Assembly (NCBI GenBank): GCA_031361295.1
Contig: JANMCN010000229.1
Coordinates: forward strand, 10,579-74,578
DNA: 64,000 bases
DNA from: JALZOC01 sp031361295
GTDB taxonomy: Bacteria; Acidobacteriota; Vicinamibacteria; Vicinamibacterales; 2-12-FULL-66-21
Direction of reading: 5' to 3'
Shown: positions 25,027-34,973 of the stretch, piece after piece
Layout of the letters: the number at the start of each line of letters is the position of its first letter
How positions within the stretch are numbered: the stretch's first letter is position 1
Notes under the pieces: model-generated
The model's database searches: none
What the model saw: the letters and a program-made list of their open reading frames with translations, nothing else
Told to the model about the DNA's origin: nothing
Made by a program: the position numbers and the translations under genes

Positions 25027-25815
25027 TTGAAATCCCGGCGGGAGAAGATGAGGGTCCCGGACACCAGGAGCGCGACGATGTACAGGCCGCCGTACGCCGC
25101 GGTGGTCGCGACATAGCCGGCGGCGACCGGCAGGCCGTGCACCACCTGGGTCTTGACATCGAACGCCGAGAAATCCGGCAGCAGGTGATACACGGCCCGG
25201 GCGATCCAGATGGTGGGCCGTGAATTGACGACCTGGTCGAGATTCTTCAGATCCGCGTTGAAACGTCCGGCGACGTACAGCCCGAACGTCAGGGCGGCCG
25301 ACAGCAGTGGACTCGAGAACGTCGAAAAGAAGAGCGCGATCGCGGTCACGAGCATGAGCTCCACCGTGATGAGGACCACGGCCTTGAGGAGCGCCGGGTC
25401 CGCCGCTGGCGCTTCCCAGCCCGCCTTCATCGCCTCCGTCTCGGTCCAGCCCATGTACCCGAGCACCAGGTACAGACCAACCGTCATCGCCGCCACATTC
25501 ACGGCGAGTGTCAGCACGAGCCCGGCGTACTTGCCGCTGATGAACTGTCCGCGCGTGACGGGCTTTGCGAGCAGCGCATAGATGCTCCGTCGCTCCACTT
25601 CCTTCGAGACCAGCCCGATCCCGATGAAAATGGCGATGAAGAGTCCGAAGACCGACATGGCCGCGAGCCCGAGGTCCTTGATGATCTTCACGTCCTGGCC
25701 GGCCGTCAGCTGACCGAGCACATACGACGCCCCGATGAGGAGCAGCGCAAAAATAACCAGGTTGTACAGCACGCGATCCCGGACCGACTCGCGAAACACG
25801 TTGACGGCGACGATG

Positions 25816-25829
<14 letters not shown>
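25023..25829 (-). CDS. ABC-2 family transporter permease
   Basis: 268 residues, about six membrane segments. FRESVRDRVLYNLVIFALLLIGASYVLGQL and VSKEVERRSIYALLAKPVTRGQFISGKYAGL match the ABC-2 (NosY-like) permease family. Overlaps the ATPase gene by 14 bases. Substrate unknown. Confidence 0.9.
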
Positions 25830-26778
<949 letters not shown>

Positions 26779-26796
26779 GACGTGGGCGCAGCCAGG

Positions 26797-27987
26797 CTAC
26801 TTCGCGCGCTGCAGCTCCACGGTGATCAGCGCGTCGATATATTCAGGGGGCACGACGCCGGGTGGCAGCTTGCGGCCGTTGAGAAAGTACGTGGGCGTGG
26901 AGGCGACGCCGAGGAGGGCGCCCATGCGGGCATCAGCCTTCACTTCCTCGAGAGCCTTCGCATACCCGCCGTTGAAGTCGGCAATCCCGCCGACGTCCTT
27001 CGCCGCGTCCCTCACCATGGACGGCGTGAGCGTCGTCTGGTGCTCGTACAGCCAGTCTTCCATCACCGCGGCCTTCCCGGTCTGTCGCGCCATGACCACG
27101 GCCGCGGCGGCCTCGCAGGCGGCGAGGTGACTGCCGTTCGGCGCATTCGGGTTGCACTCGCCTTCGAGGGGAAAGTGCCTGGCGATGAAGCGGACCTGGC
27201 CGTTGCCGGAGTACTTGGCATTCAGCCCCTTGTACGATTCGTGCGCGCTCCGGCAGTGTGGGCACTGAAAGTCGCTGAATCCGACGAGGAGCACCTTAGC
27301 GCCATCGGGGGGAACCGACATGTCCACGCGAGGCTGCAGATCCCACCACTTGACGAGCTCGGCACGCTGCTGGTCGGTGAGCGGCGTCATCGGTGCGGCG
27401 GCGGTCTGCGCGTGCGCAGTTTCGCTCGGGAAGTAGGCGATGACCGATCCCGCCCCGACGATGTAGAGCAGCGCGAGGACGACAGCCAAGGGGCTCGAGA
27501 ACAACGTACGGAAGTCGCGCGGCGCGCGGCGAGGCAGCGTGGTCATGGGGAACGTCGTGGCTCCACCGGAAATGATGAAGAGCGCCACCACCGCAACATA
27601 CGTGGCCGCGCACAGCATGCAGAACGTCTTCAGTTGCACGTAAGAAGCCCAGGCCAGGTACAGCGCGAACGCAAGGCCCACGGTGGAGAGGGCAAAGACG
27701 TACGCCGGGACGGACTCGCGCGCCCGGGACGTGTCGCTCCCTCCAATCGCGACGAGCAGGAGGACGAGCAGGAAGTAGAACACCCCCGCGACCGCGACGG
27801 GCACGCCCAGAAAGCTGCCGTACCGACTCAGGTAGGCCTGCGTGCAGCTCACCGTGGCATTCACGTCGCAGAAGCTGGTGTAGCCGGGGTTCGTCAGGAG
27901 CTTGTAGTGGACGACGGAAGATGCGGAGGCGGCCGCGAGCCCGAGGGCCGCAAAAGCGAGGAGGAGCCTGCGGCTCAAAATACTCAT
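26797..27987 (-). CDS. VKOR-DsbA fusion: disulfide bond-forming oxidoreductase
   Basis: 396 residues. The first ~185 residues are a vitamin K epoxide reductase domain with four to five membrane helices, loop cysteines C40 and C48 and the quinone-linked redox pair CMLC (C123-C126). A linker leads to a thioredoxin-fold DsbA-like domain with DFQCPHC (C242-C245), the cis-Pro loop ASTPTYFLNG and a second cysteine pair in GECNPN and LAACEAA. The fusion makes and reoxidises disulfides in the periplasm in one chain. Its position just after the pilin genes fits, since both main pilins have two cysteines (62 and 120). Confidence 0.93.
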   Translation of the reverse strand: MSILSRRLLLAFAALGLAAASASSVVHYKLLTNPGYTSFCDVNATVSCTQAYLSRYGSFLGVPVAVAGVFYFLLVLLLVAIGGSDTSRARESVPAYVFALSTVGLAFALYLAWASYVQLKTFCMLCAATYVAVVALFIISGGATTFPMTTLPRRAPRDFRTLFSSPLAVVLALLYIVGAGSVIAYFPSETAHAQTAAAPMTPLTDQQRAELVKWWDLQPRVDMSVPPDGAKVLLVGFSDFQCPHCRSAHESYKGLNAKYSGNGQVRFIARHFPLEGECNPNAPNGSHLAACEAAAAVVMARQTGKAAVMEDWLYEHQTTLTPSMVRDAAKDVGGIADFNGGYAKALEEVKADARMGALLGVASTPTYFLNGRKLPPGVVPPEYIDALITVELQRAK

Positions 27988-28063
27988 GGTTGAGGCTCAG
28001 TTGTACCGCCGCGCGGGCGCAATGGTCAAGGGCCCTGACGCCGCCTTCAAATCCGGCCGCTCC

Positions 28064-28594
28064 CTACTTCAGTTCCGCGCCGTGAGACGGCGCGCCGGTT
28101 TCCGGCATGTTGCCGGAGAAGCTGGAGGTATCGGCAAAGACGACCCGATCGCTGTTGCTGCCGAAAAAGCGGACGCCCGAGAGCCCCGGTCGCAGCGGGT
28201 CTGCCGTCACCGAGTAGTGCTCCAGCAGCCCGTCCCCGGTGCACGACTTGTATTCCAGGTTGAGTGGCGTTCCGGCCATGGCGAACTGGTAGCCCGCCTT
28301 GACGAGCGGATCGACCGCAAGGTCCGGGCTGAGGAACGCGCTCCCGGTCGCCGGCAGCGGGACCGCGAGGCCCGCCAGTGTCGGCGCGTAACGCTGATTG
28401 CCGCAGGCCTGCGCGAAGGCGAATTGTCCCTGGTTGACAGCGCCGAGCGTCGCGATGGCGGACGCTTCGTTACCCTGGACCCGCGCGTGGATGTAGATGG
28501 CCATGCTGATGGACGCGAGGATGCCCACAATCGCCACCACGATGAGGAGTTCGATCAGCGTGAAGCCGCGCGAGCCGGGCGTGCGAATGGGCAT
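28064..28594 (-). CDS. Type IV pilin-like protein (third pilin)
   Basis: 176 residues. SRGFTLIELLIVVAIVGILASISMAIYIHARVQGNEASAIATLGAVNQGQFAFAQACG has the class III signal and a type IVa helix. It shares the GNEASAI.....AVN block with the two main pilins, but the rest differs (PLPATGSAFLSPDLAVDPLVKAGYQF; two cysteines). Sixty-two bases separate it from the pilin at 28657, with a strong hairpin in between. Confidence 0.87.
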   Translation of the reverse strand: MPIRTPGSRGFTLIELLIVVAIVGILASISMAIYIHARVQGNEASAIATLGAVNQGQFAFAQACGNQRYAPTLAGLAVPLPATGSAFLSPDLAVDPLVKAGYQFAMAGTPLNLEYKSCTGDGLLEHYSVTADPLRPGLSGVRFFGSNSDRVVFADTSSFSGNMPETGAPSHGAELK

Positions 28595-28607
28595 TCTCCA
28601 AAAGACA

Positions 28608-28635
28608 AGGGTGGTGCCCTTGCGGACACCACCCT
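28608..28635 (-). terminator. Hairpin between pilin genes (terminator/attenuator)
   Basis: A perfect 9-bp stem (AGGGTGGTG with CACCACCCT) and 10-base loop, read on the minus strand 22 bases after the pilin stop, followed by TTGTCTTTT. This looks like a Rho-independent terminator that would separate the high-level pilin transcript from the third pilin gene, perhaps with partial read-through. Confidence 0.65.
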
Positions 28636-28656
28636 CGAGTATGACGCGAACGCGGC

Positions 28657-29193
28657 TTACTGGACGGGCGTCGTCGCGGTATTCACGGTCGCGTTGGTGT
28701 ACGTCGCGCCCGTATTGTCCTGGAAAATCGTCGCGCGCTGGTCGGTGCCGAACGAGCGCTGCCCGGTCGAACCGATGGAGGACGGGTGCGCCTCGGCGAA
28801 GTACGACGCGATGGCGTCGGCCGCCGACACGTTGCAGGTGTTGGCCGCGAGCACGACGACGGTCGCCAGCAGGCCGGGGCCCGCGTTCACGATGTAGCCG
28901 CTCTTGACGATGGCGTTCGCGTTGAGGTCGGGGCTGATGAAGCCCGCCGTGCTGCCCGCCGGCGCCTTCGCGAGGTCGGCCAGGCTCTGCGCATAGCCGC
29001 CGCTCGCGCAGCTCGACGAGAAGGTCGACTCCGCGCTGTTGACCGCGCGCATCGAGCCGATGGCCGACGCCTCGTTGCCCGACATCCGGGCGCGGAGAAG
29101 GCCGGGAATCGCGATGGCCGCGATGATACCGATAATGGCCACGACAATCAGCAGTTCGATGAGCGTGAAACCCTTTTGATTACGAACCTTCAT
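28657..29193 (-). CDS. pilA: Type IVa major pilin, copy 2
   Basis: 178 residues. Short leader MKVRNQKG then FTLIELLIVVAIIGIIAAIAIP, Glu at mature position 5; cysteines at 62 and 120. It differs from the copy at 29572 at three residues only (V51/I, S147/A, D159/N). SD GGAG is present nine bases before the ATG. A -24/-12 promoter lies at 29281-29296. The gene symbol is given by family; which copy is the main subunit is not known. Confidence 0.93.
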   Translation of the reverse strand: MKVRNQKGFTLIELLIVVAIIGIIAAIAIPGLLRARMSGNEASAIGSMRAVNSAESTFSSSCASGGYAQSLADLAKAPAGSTAGFISPDLNANAIVKSGYIVNAGPGLLATVVVLAANTCNVSAADAIASYFAEAHPSSIGSTGQRSFGTDQRATIFQDNTGATYTNATVNTATTPVQ

Positions 29194-29280
29194 TTAACTC
29201 ACTCCTCGAAAAATTTTGCCGCCTGGATGAACTCTTCGCCGGTCGCGCTCGGGTTAGCCCAGCGGCGACGGGAGCTCTAG

Positions 29281-29296
29281 AGCAACGGCAGTGCCG
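29281..29296 (-). promoter_or_regulatory. Sigma-54 (-24/-12) promoter of pilin copy 2
   Basis: Minus-strand CGGCACTGCCGTTGCT: GG and GC elements are 12 bases apart, matching YTGGCACG-N4-TTGCW except C for T at the first position. It lies 88 bases upstream of the ATG, nearly the same distance as in the other pilin copy, implying a ~75-80 nt leader. Confidence 0.8.
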
Positions 29297-29384
29297 TCGA
29301 ATCGCCTGCGTCGTGCCGGCCCGGAAGTGATTGGATTCACACGGCTTGGAGAGACTGGACCTGTCCGGGGCAGCAAATGGACTA

Positions 29385-29445
29385 CTGACAATTTTTGACT
29401 ACCCGCCAAATCCTGTCAACCGCAGGAGCGTGAAAGTGTCACCCG
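29385..29445 (-). promoter_or_regulatory. Candidate PilR-binding region of pilin copy 2
   Basis: Three TGACA/TGTCA motifs (near 29386, 29414 and 29437) lie ~90-145 bases upstream of the -24/-12 element. TGACAAT.TTTG near 29386 resembles TGACAATAATTG upstream of copy 1. TGTC-containing sites are known for Pseudomonas PilR. Binding here is inferred. Confidence 0.45.
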
Positions 29446-29520
29446 TTAGAGGGCAACATGACCCGAGGGGTTGGGTCGAGGGACGAAAAGCACGATCAGG
29501 CGTCCGAGCCGGCCCGGCCA

Positions 29521-29552
29521 CCAGGGAAGCGCCGTTCCGGGCGCTCCCCTGG
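29521..29552. repeat. Stem-loop after pilin copy 1
   Basis: 13-bp arms (CCAGGGAAGCGCC / GGCGCTCCCCTGG, one G-T pair) around the loop GTTCCG, 20 bases after the stop at 29572. There is no T-run after it on the minus strand, so it may protect the 3' end of the abundant pilin mRNA or act as a Rho-assisted stop rather than a classical terminator. Confidence 0.6.
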
Positions 29553-29571
29553 TTGCGGTCGGAATCCCCGG

Positions 29572-30108
29572 TTACTGAACCGGAGTGGTCGCCGTATTCA
29601 CGGTCGCGTTGGTGTACGTCGCGCCCGTGTTGTTCTGGAAGATCGTCGCGCGCTGGTCGGTGCCGAACGCGCGCTGCCCGGTCGAACCGATGGAGGACGG
29701 GTGCGCCTCGGCGAAGTACGACGCGATGGCGTCGGCCGCCGACACGTTGCAGGTGTTGGCCGCGAGCACGACGACCGTGGCCAGCAGGCCCGGACCGGCG
29801 TTCACGATGTAGCCGCTCTTGACGATGGCGTTTGCGTTGAGGTCGGGGCTGATGAAGCCCGCCGTACTGCCCGCCGGCGCCTTCGCGAGGTCGGCCAGGC
29901 TCTGCGCATAGCCGCCGCTCGCGCAGCTCGACGAAAAGGTCGACTCCGCGCTGTTGATGGCGCGCATCGAGCCGATGGCCGACGCTTCGTTGCCGGACAT
30001 CCGCGCGCGCAGGAGTCCGGGAATCGCGATGGCCGCGATAATCCCGATGATGGCGACGACGATCAGCAGCTCGATGAGCGTGAAACCCTTCTGGTTACGA
30101 ACCTTCAT
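29572..30108 (-). CDS. pilA: Type IVa major pilin, copy 1
   Basis: 178 residues from the ATG at 30108 (SD GGAG nine bases upstream); a longer in-frame opening upstream crosses the promoter and is not used. Same features as copy 2 (175 of 178 residues identical). First gene after pilR, under a strong sigma-54 promoter at 30199-30214. Tandem duplication with near identity points to a recent copy event or gene conversion. Confidence 0.94.
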   Translation of the reverse strand: MKVRNQKGFTLIELLIVVAIIGIIAAIAIPGLLRARMSGNEASAIGSMRAINSAESTFSSSCASGGYAQSLADLAKAPAGSTAGFISPDLNANAIVKSGYIVNAGPGLLATVVVLAANTCNVSAADAIASYFAEAHPSSIGSTGQRAFGTDQRATIFQNNTGATYTNATVNTATTPVQ

Positions 30109-30198
30109 TGTGTGAACTCCTGAAAATACTGTTTCTGCCGCTTGGCACGTCTTGGGGTAATCGCCGGGCCCGCACCGAGCGGCCGACATCAACACTGG

Positions 30199-30214
30199 AG
30201 CAACACCGCGGCCA
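30199..30214 (-). promoter_or_regulatory. Sigma-54 (-24/-12) promoter of pilin copy 1
   Basis: Minus-strand TGGCCGCGGTGTTGCT: TGGC, then TTGCT, with GG-to-GC spacing of exactly 12. It is 91 bases from the ATG. The adjacent pilR encodes the activator type needed by such promoters. Confidence 0.85.
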
Positions 30215-30287
30215 TGTGCCACATCTCTAAAAGCGTGGATAAATCACTGATGCAAAGTGGTTTAAGGTCCAAGTATACCGTCGGATA

Positions 30288-30350
30288 GGGGTGACAATAA
30301 TTGCCGGTAGCCACTTAATGTCACAAGCGCCTCGCCATTAAATGTCCCGG
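30288..30350 (-). promoter_or_regulatory. Candidate PilR-binding region of pilin copy 1
   Basis: TGACA near 30292, TGTCA near 30319 and TGTCC near 30343; the last two are part of a 13-base near-direct repeat (GACATTTAATGGC / GACATTAAGTGGC on the minus strand) with a 24-base period. They lie ~80-140 bases upstream of the -24/-12 element, where enhancer-type activators bind. Inference. Confidence 0.5.
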
Positions 30351-30383
30351 TAGGGGCGTCCCGGCGACCGCGCCAGCCCCCAG

Positions 30384-31822
<1,439 letters not shown>

Positions 31823-31826
<4 letters not shown>

Positions 31827-33484
31827 CTCAGCACCGGGCGCGCGCGCGTCGCGACCGGCAGCGTGACCTCGACCTGCGTCCCGGACCCGCGCTGCGACGT
31901 GACGTGCACCGCGCCGCCGTAGTCACTCACGATGCGATGCACGATGGCCAGGCCGAGCCCCGTGCCGCCCGCGAAGCCGCCGCGGAACGGCTGGAAGATT
32001 CCGTCAATCTCGTCCTGCGCGATGCCGACGCCCTGATCCTCGACCCGTATCACCAGGTCGCCCGGCCGCCCGGCGACGTCCGGCGCCTGCTTGACGCACA
32101 GGCGTAACTCGCCCCCCTCGGGCATGGCGCGGACCGCGTTGGTGGCCAGGTTCCAGACGATCTGCCGGATCTGGTTCTCGTCCGCCTCGTACCAGGCTTC
32201 GGCCGCCGGCACGTCCACCGCGATGGCGTGCGCGTCGCTCAGCTCGGCGTTGTTCTCGAGGAGACGCGCCGTGTCCGTGATCACCTGCCGGACGTCCACG
32301 CGGGTCGTCGCGAGCCGCTGCGGGCGCGCGTAAGCCAGGAAGCTGCGTATCGTGTCGTTCAACCGGTCCGATTCCCGGAGGACGATGTCCATCAGTTGCG
32401 ACTGATCGATCGTCAACGGAAGCTCCTGCCGGAGGATCTGAATCGATCCCGACATCGAGGCGAGCGGGTTCCGGATCTCGTGCGCGATGCCGGCGGCCAT
32501 CTCGCCGACCGCCGCCAGCCGTTGCTGGACGCGCGCCTCACGCTCGTGCTTGCGGGCGTCGGTGACGTCCTGGAACGTGAACAGGAACCCGGTCTCGCCG
32601 CGGGGGGTGATGAGCGGGGCGGTGCTGAGCCCCACCATCACCTGCCGGCCGTCGGGCCTGGTGAATCCGAAGTCGACCCTGGGCAGCGGAGGCCGGTCCT
32701 CGCGCGCGCCGAACAGGTCGCTGAAGTCCGGCGGGAGCTGCAGGACCACGGCCGCCGGGTGCCCCACCGCGTCGGCCGCCCGCACCCCCGTAATCGCCGA
32801 AGCGGCGCGGTTGAACGTGAGCAGGCGCCCGTCGATGTCGCTCGTCGCCAGGCCGCTCGTCAGGCTGTCGATGACGTGCTGGCTGAAGGCCTGCAGGTCG
32901 GCAATCTGGTTGGACGCGACGGCCAGCTTCTCGTCGGCCCTCCGCAGCCCTTCGGCCAGGTAGCCGCTCAAGGACGCGACGGCGACGAACCCGAAGACGT
33001 TCAAGCCGACCGTGAAGCCGGCCACGCGCAGCTGCGGCAGCACGGCCGGGCCGTACCAGACCGCTGAGGCATCCGGGGCGGAGTACTGCGCCAGCACCAG
33101 CCCCGAGTACAGGATCGAGCTCAGCACGCCCACCATCACGCCGCCGCGCCGCGACTCGATGGTGCTGGCGGCAATGATCGGCAGCGCGTAGAGCGGCGTA
33201 AAATAACTCCCGACCCCGCCGGTGAGACCGACGATGGCCGACACGATCACGGCATCGCATCCGAGCTGCAGGTCCACCAGCCAGCGATACCGCTCGGAGT
33301 AGGTGAGCAGCAGGCTGTACACGACCGTCAACGCATACGTCAGCCCGATGAGCACGAAGAACGGATCGATCGGGAACGCCCCGGGCGATGTGGTCTGGAT
33401 CAGGATCGCCGACCCGAGCAGCAGCGTAATCGCCGCGGCCCGGCCTGCGATCAACCAGAGAAGTTTGCGCCGGAGTGAGTTCAT
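31823..33484 (-). CDS. pilS: PilS: membrane sensor histidine kinase
   Basis: 553 residues. Six hydrophobic segments in the first ~195 residues (as in PilS), a PAS domain (~205-320), HisKA with VGEMAAGIAHEIRNPLASMSGSI, and HATPase with NLATNAVRAM, DQGVGIAQDE and FRGGFAGGTGLGLA. Known PilS senses pilin in the membrane and controls PilR. The start follows a heptamer element. Confidence 0.94.
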
Positions 33485-33490
33485 TCGATT

Positions 33491-33613
33491 TCAGCTGCCA
33501 GTTACGAGCTCCCAGCTACCAGCTATAGCTCCCAGCTCCCAGCTCCCAGCTCCCAGTCACGCCCGGGTCGTTCCAGCTGGAAGCTGGAAGCTGGAAGCTG
33601 AAAGCCTGAAGCT
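33491..33613. repeat. Heptamer inverted element between pilC and pilS
   Basis: Left arm 33493-33557: nine units (CAGCTGC, CAGTTAC, GAGCTCC, CAGCTAC, CAGCTAT, one 6-base slip AGCTCC, then three CAGCTCC). Right arm 33574-33613: GAAGCTG units in inverse orientation. The spacer is 16 bases (TCACGCCCGGGTCGTT). Arms are uniform toward the centre and degenerate outward. Fills nearly the whole 140-base gap. Confidence 0.9.
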
Positions 33614-33624
33614 AAAACTCCTGC

Positions 33625-34860
33625 CTACGTCAGCTTGCTGATCATGTCGAAGATCGGCATGTACATCGCGATGACGATGCCGCCGACGACGACGCCGAGG
33701 ACGGCAATCATCACCGGCTCCATCAGCGTCAGGAGGCCGGCGACGGCCGTGTCGACCTCCTCTTCGTAGAAGTCGGCGATCTTCCCGAGCATCGCGTCGA
33801 GCGCGCCGGTGGTCTCGCCTACGTTGATCATCTGCACGACCATCGACGGGAAGACGTTCGTCTCCCGCAGGGGCGTCGAGATGGTCTCGCCGCGCTCGAT
33901 GCTCGTCCGGGTCTTCTGCACCGCGGCCTCGATGACCGCGTTGCCGGCCGTCCGCGCGGTGATGTCCAGTCCGTCGAGGATCGGCACACCCGAGGCGAGC
34001 AGCGTCGAGAGCGTGCGGCAGAACCGGGCGACGGCCACCTTGCGCAGAATGTTCCCCAGAATCGGCAGCTTGAGCGAGATCGTATCGACCATCAGCCGGC
34101 CCGGCTCGGTGGCGTAGTAGCTCTTGAACGCATAGGCGCCGAGCCCCATCGCGATGACGCCGATCCACCCGTACGAGACCAGGCCGTTGCTCAGCGCGAT
34201 GACCACGCGGGTCGGAAGCGGCAGCTGCGCTCCGAGTCCCGCGAACATCGCGGCGAAGGTCGGGATGACCTTCCAGAGGATGGCGCTGACCACGAGCGCG
34301 GCGATGACGATGACCGCCACCGGGTAGATCATCGCGGACTTCACTTCGCCGGTCAGCTTGACGCTCTTCTCGATGTACTCGGCGAGGCGCTTCAAAATCG
34401 TGTCGAGAATACCGCCCGCTTCGCCCGCCGCGATCATGTTGGTGAAGAGCGGGTCGAAGGTCTTCGGGTGTTTCTTCATCGCGTCGGCGAGCGCCGCGCC
34501 CGACTCGACGTCCTCGCGGGTCTTCAGGATCACCGCCGCGAAGTTCTTGTGCGGTTCCTGCTTGCCCAGGATCTCGAGGCACTGGACGAGCGGAAGCCCG
34601 GCGTCGATCATGACCGAGAACTGGCGGACGAAAATCGCGAGGTTCTTCGCCGGCACCTTCTTGCCCGCTTTCGGCCCGCCCGGCTTCGCCGGCGCCGCGG
34701 CCGCGGCGGCGGCTTTCTGGGCTTTCGACGGGTCGATCCGCGTGACCATGATCTGATCGCGGCGGAGCGCCGCCACCGCGGCGTCCATCGAGTCGGCCGT
34801 GTGTTCCCCGGAGACGGACTGCCCCGCGCGCGTTCGTCCTGAATAAGCGAATGTAGGCAT
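33625..34860 (-). CDS. pilC: PilC: type IV pilus inner-membrane platform protein
   Basis: 411 residues, the usual length. Two GspF/T2SSF domains (~70-195 and ~270-400; FVRQFSVMIDAGLPLVQCLEIL and FCRTLSTLLASGVPILDGLDIT) and three membrane helices including the last one, GLLTLMEPVMIAVLGVVVGGIVIAMYMPIFDM. The N-terminus FAYSGRTRAGQSVSGEHTADS is typical. Couples the PilB/PilT motors to the pilus base. Confidence 0.95.
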   Translation of the reverse strand: MPTFAYSGRTRAGQSVSGEHTADSMDAAVAALRRDQIMVTRIDPSKAQKAAAAAAAPAKPGGPKAGKKVPAKNLAIFVRQFSVMIDAGLPLVQCLEILGKQEPHKNFAAVILKTREDVESGAALADAMKKHPKTFDPLFTNMIAAGEAGGILDTILKRLAEYIEKSVKLTGEVKSAMIYPVAVIVIAALVVSAILWKVIPTFAAMFAGLGAQLPLPTRVVIALSNGLVSYGWIGVIAMGLGAYAFKSYYATEPGRLMVDTISLKLPILGNILRKVAVARFCRTLSTLLASGVPILDGLDITARTAGNAVIEAAVQKTRTSIERGETISTPLRETNVFPSMVVQMINVGETTGALDAMLGKIADFYEEEVDTAVAGLLTLMEPVMIAVLGVVVGGIVIAMYMPIFDMISKLT

Positions 34861-34864
34861 AAAT

Positions 34865-34973
34865 CAGCTCACCGTTCCAGCTCACAGCTCACAGCTTCCA
34901 GGTCCCAGCTTCCAGCTCCCAGCTGCCAGCTCATGTTGCACATTGCACATTGCACGTTCCACGCTCCACGTTG
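34865..34973. repeat. Composite heptamer array between pilT and pilC
   Basis: About ten CAGCTNC/CAGCTCA units run directly, in phase, into a second family, TGTTGCA, CATTGCA, CATTGCA, CGTTCCA, CGCTCCA, CGTTGC. The change of unit without loss of the 7-base register shows that the two unit types belong to one kind of element. No opposing arm is seen here. The array ends at the pilT stop codon. Confidence 0.85.

Noticed and set aside
30109..30222. Longer N-terminus (38 extra codons) for pilin copy 1
   Set aside because: It would cross the -24/-12 promoter and is absent from the near-identical copy 2; the SD and leader peptide fit the ATG at 30108.
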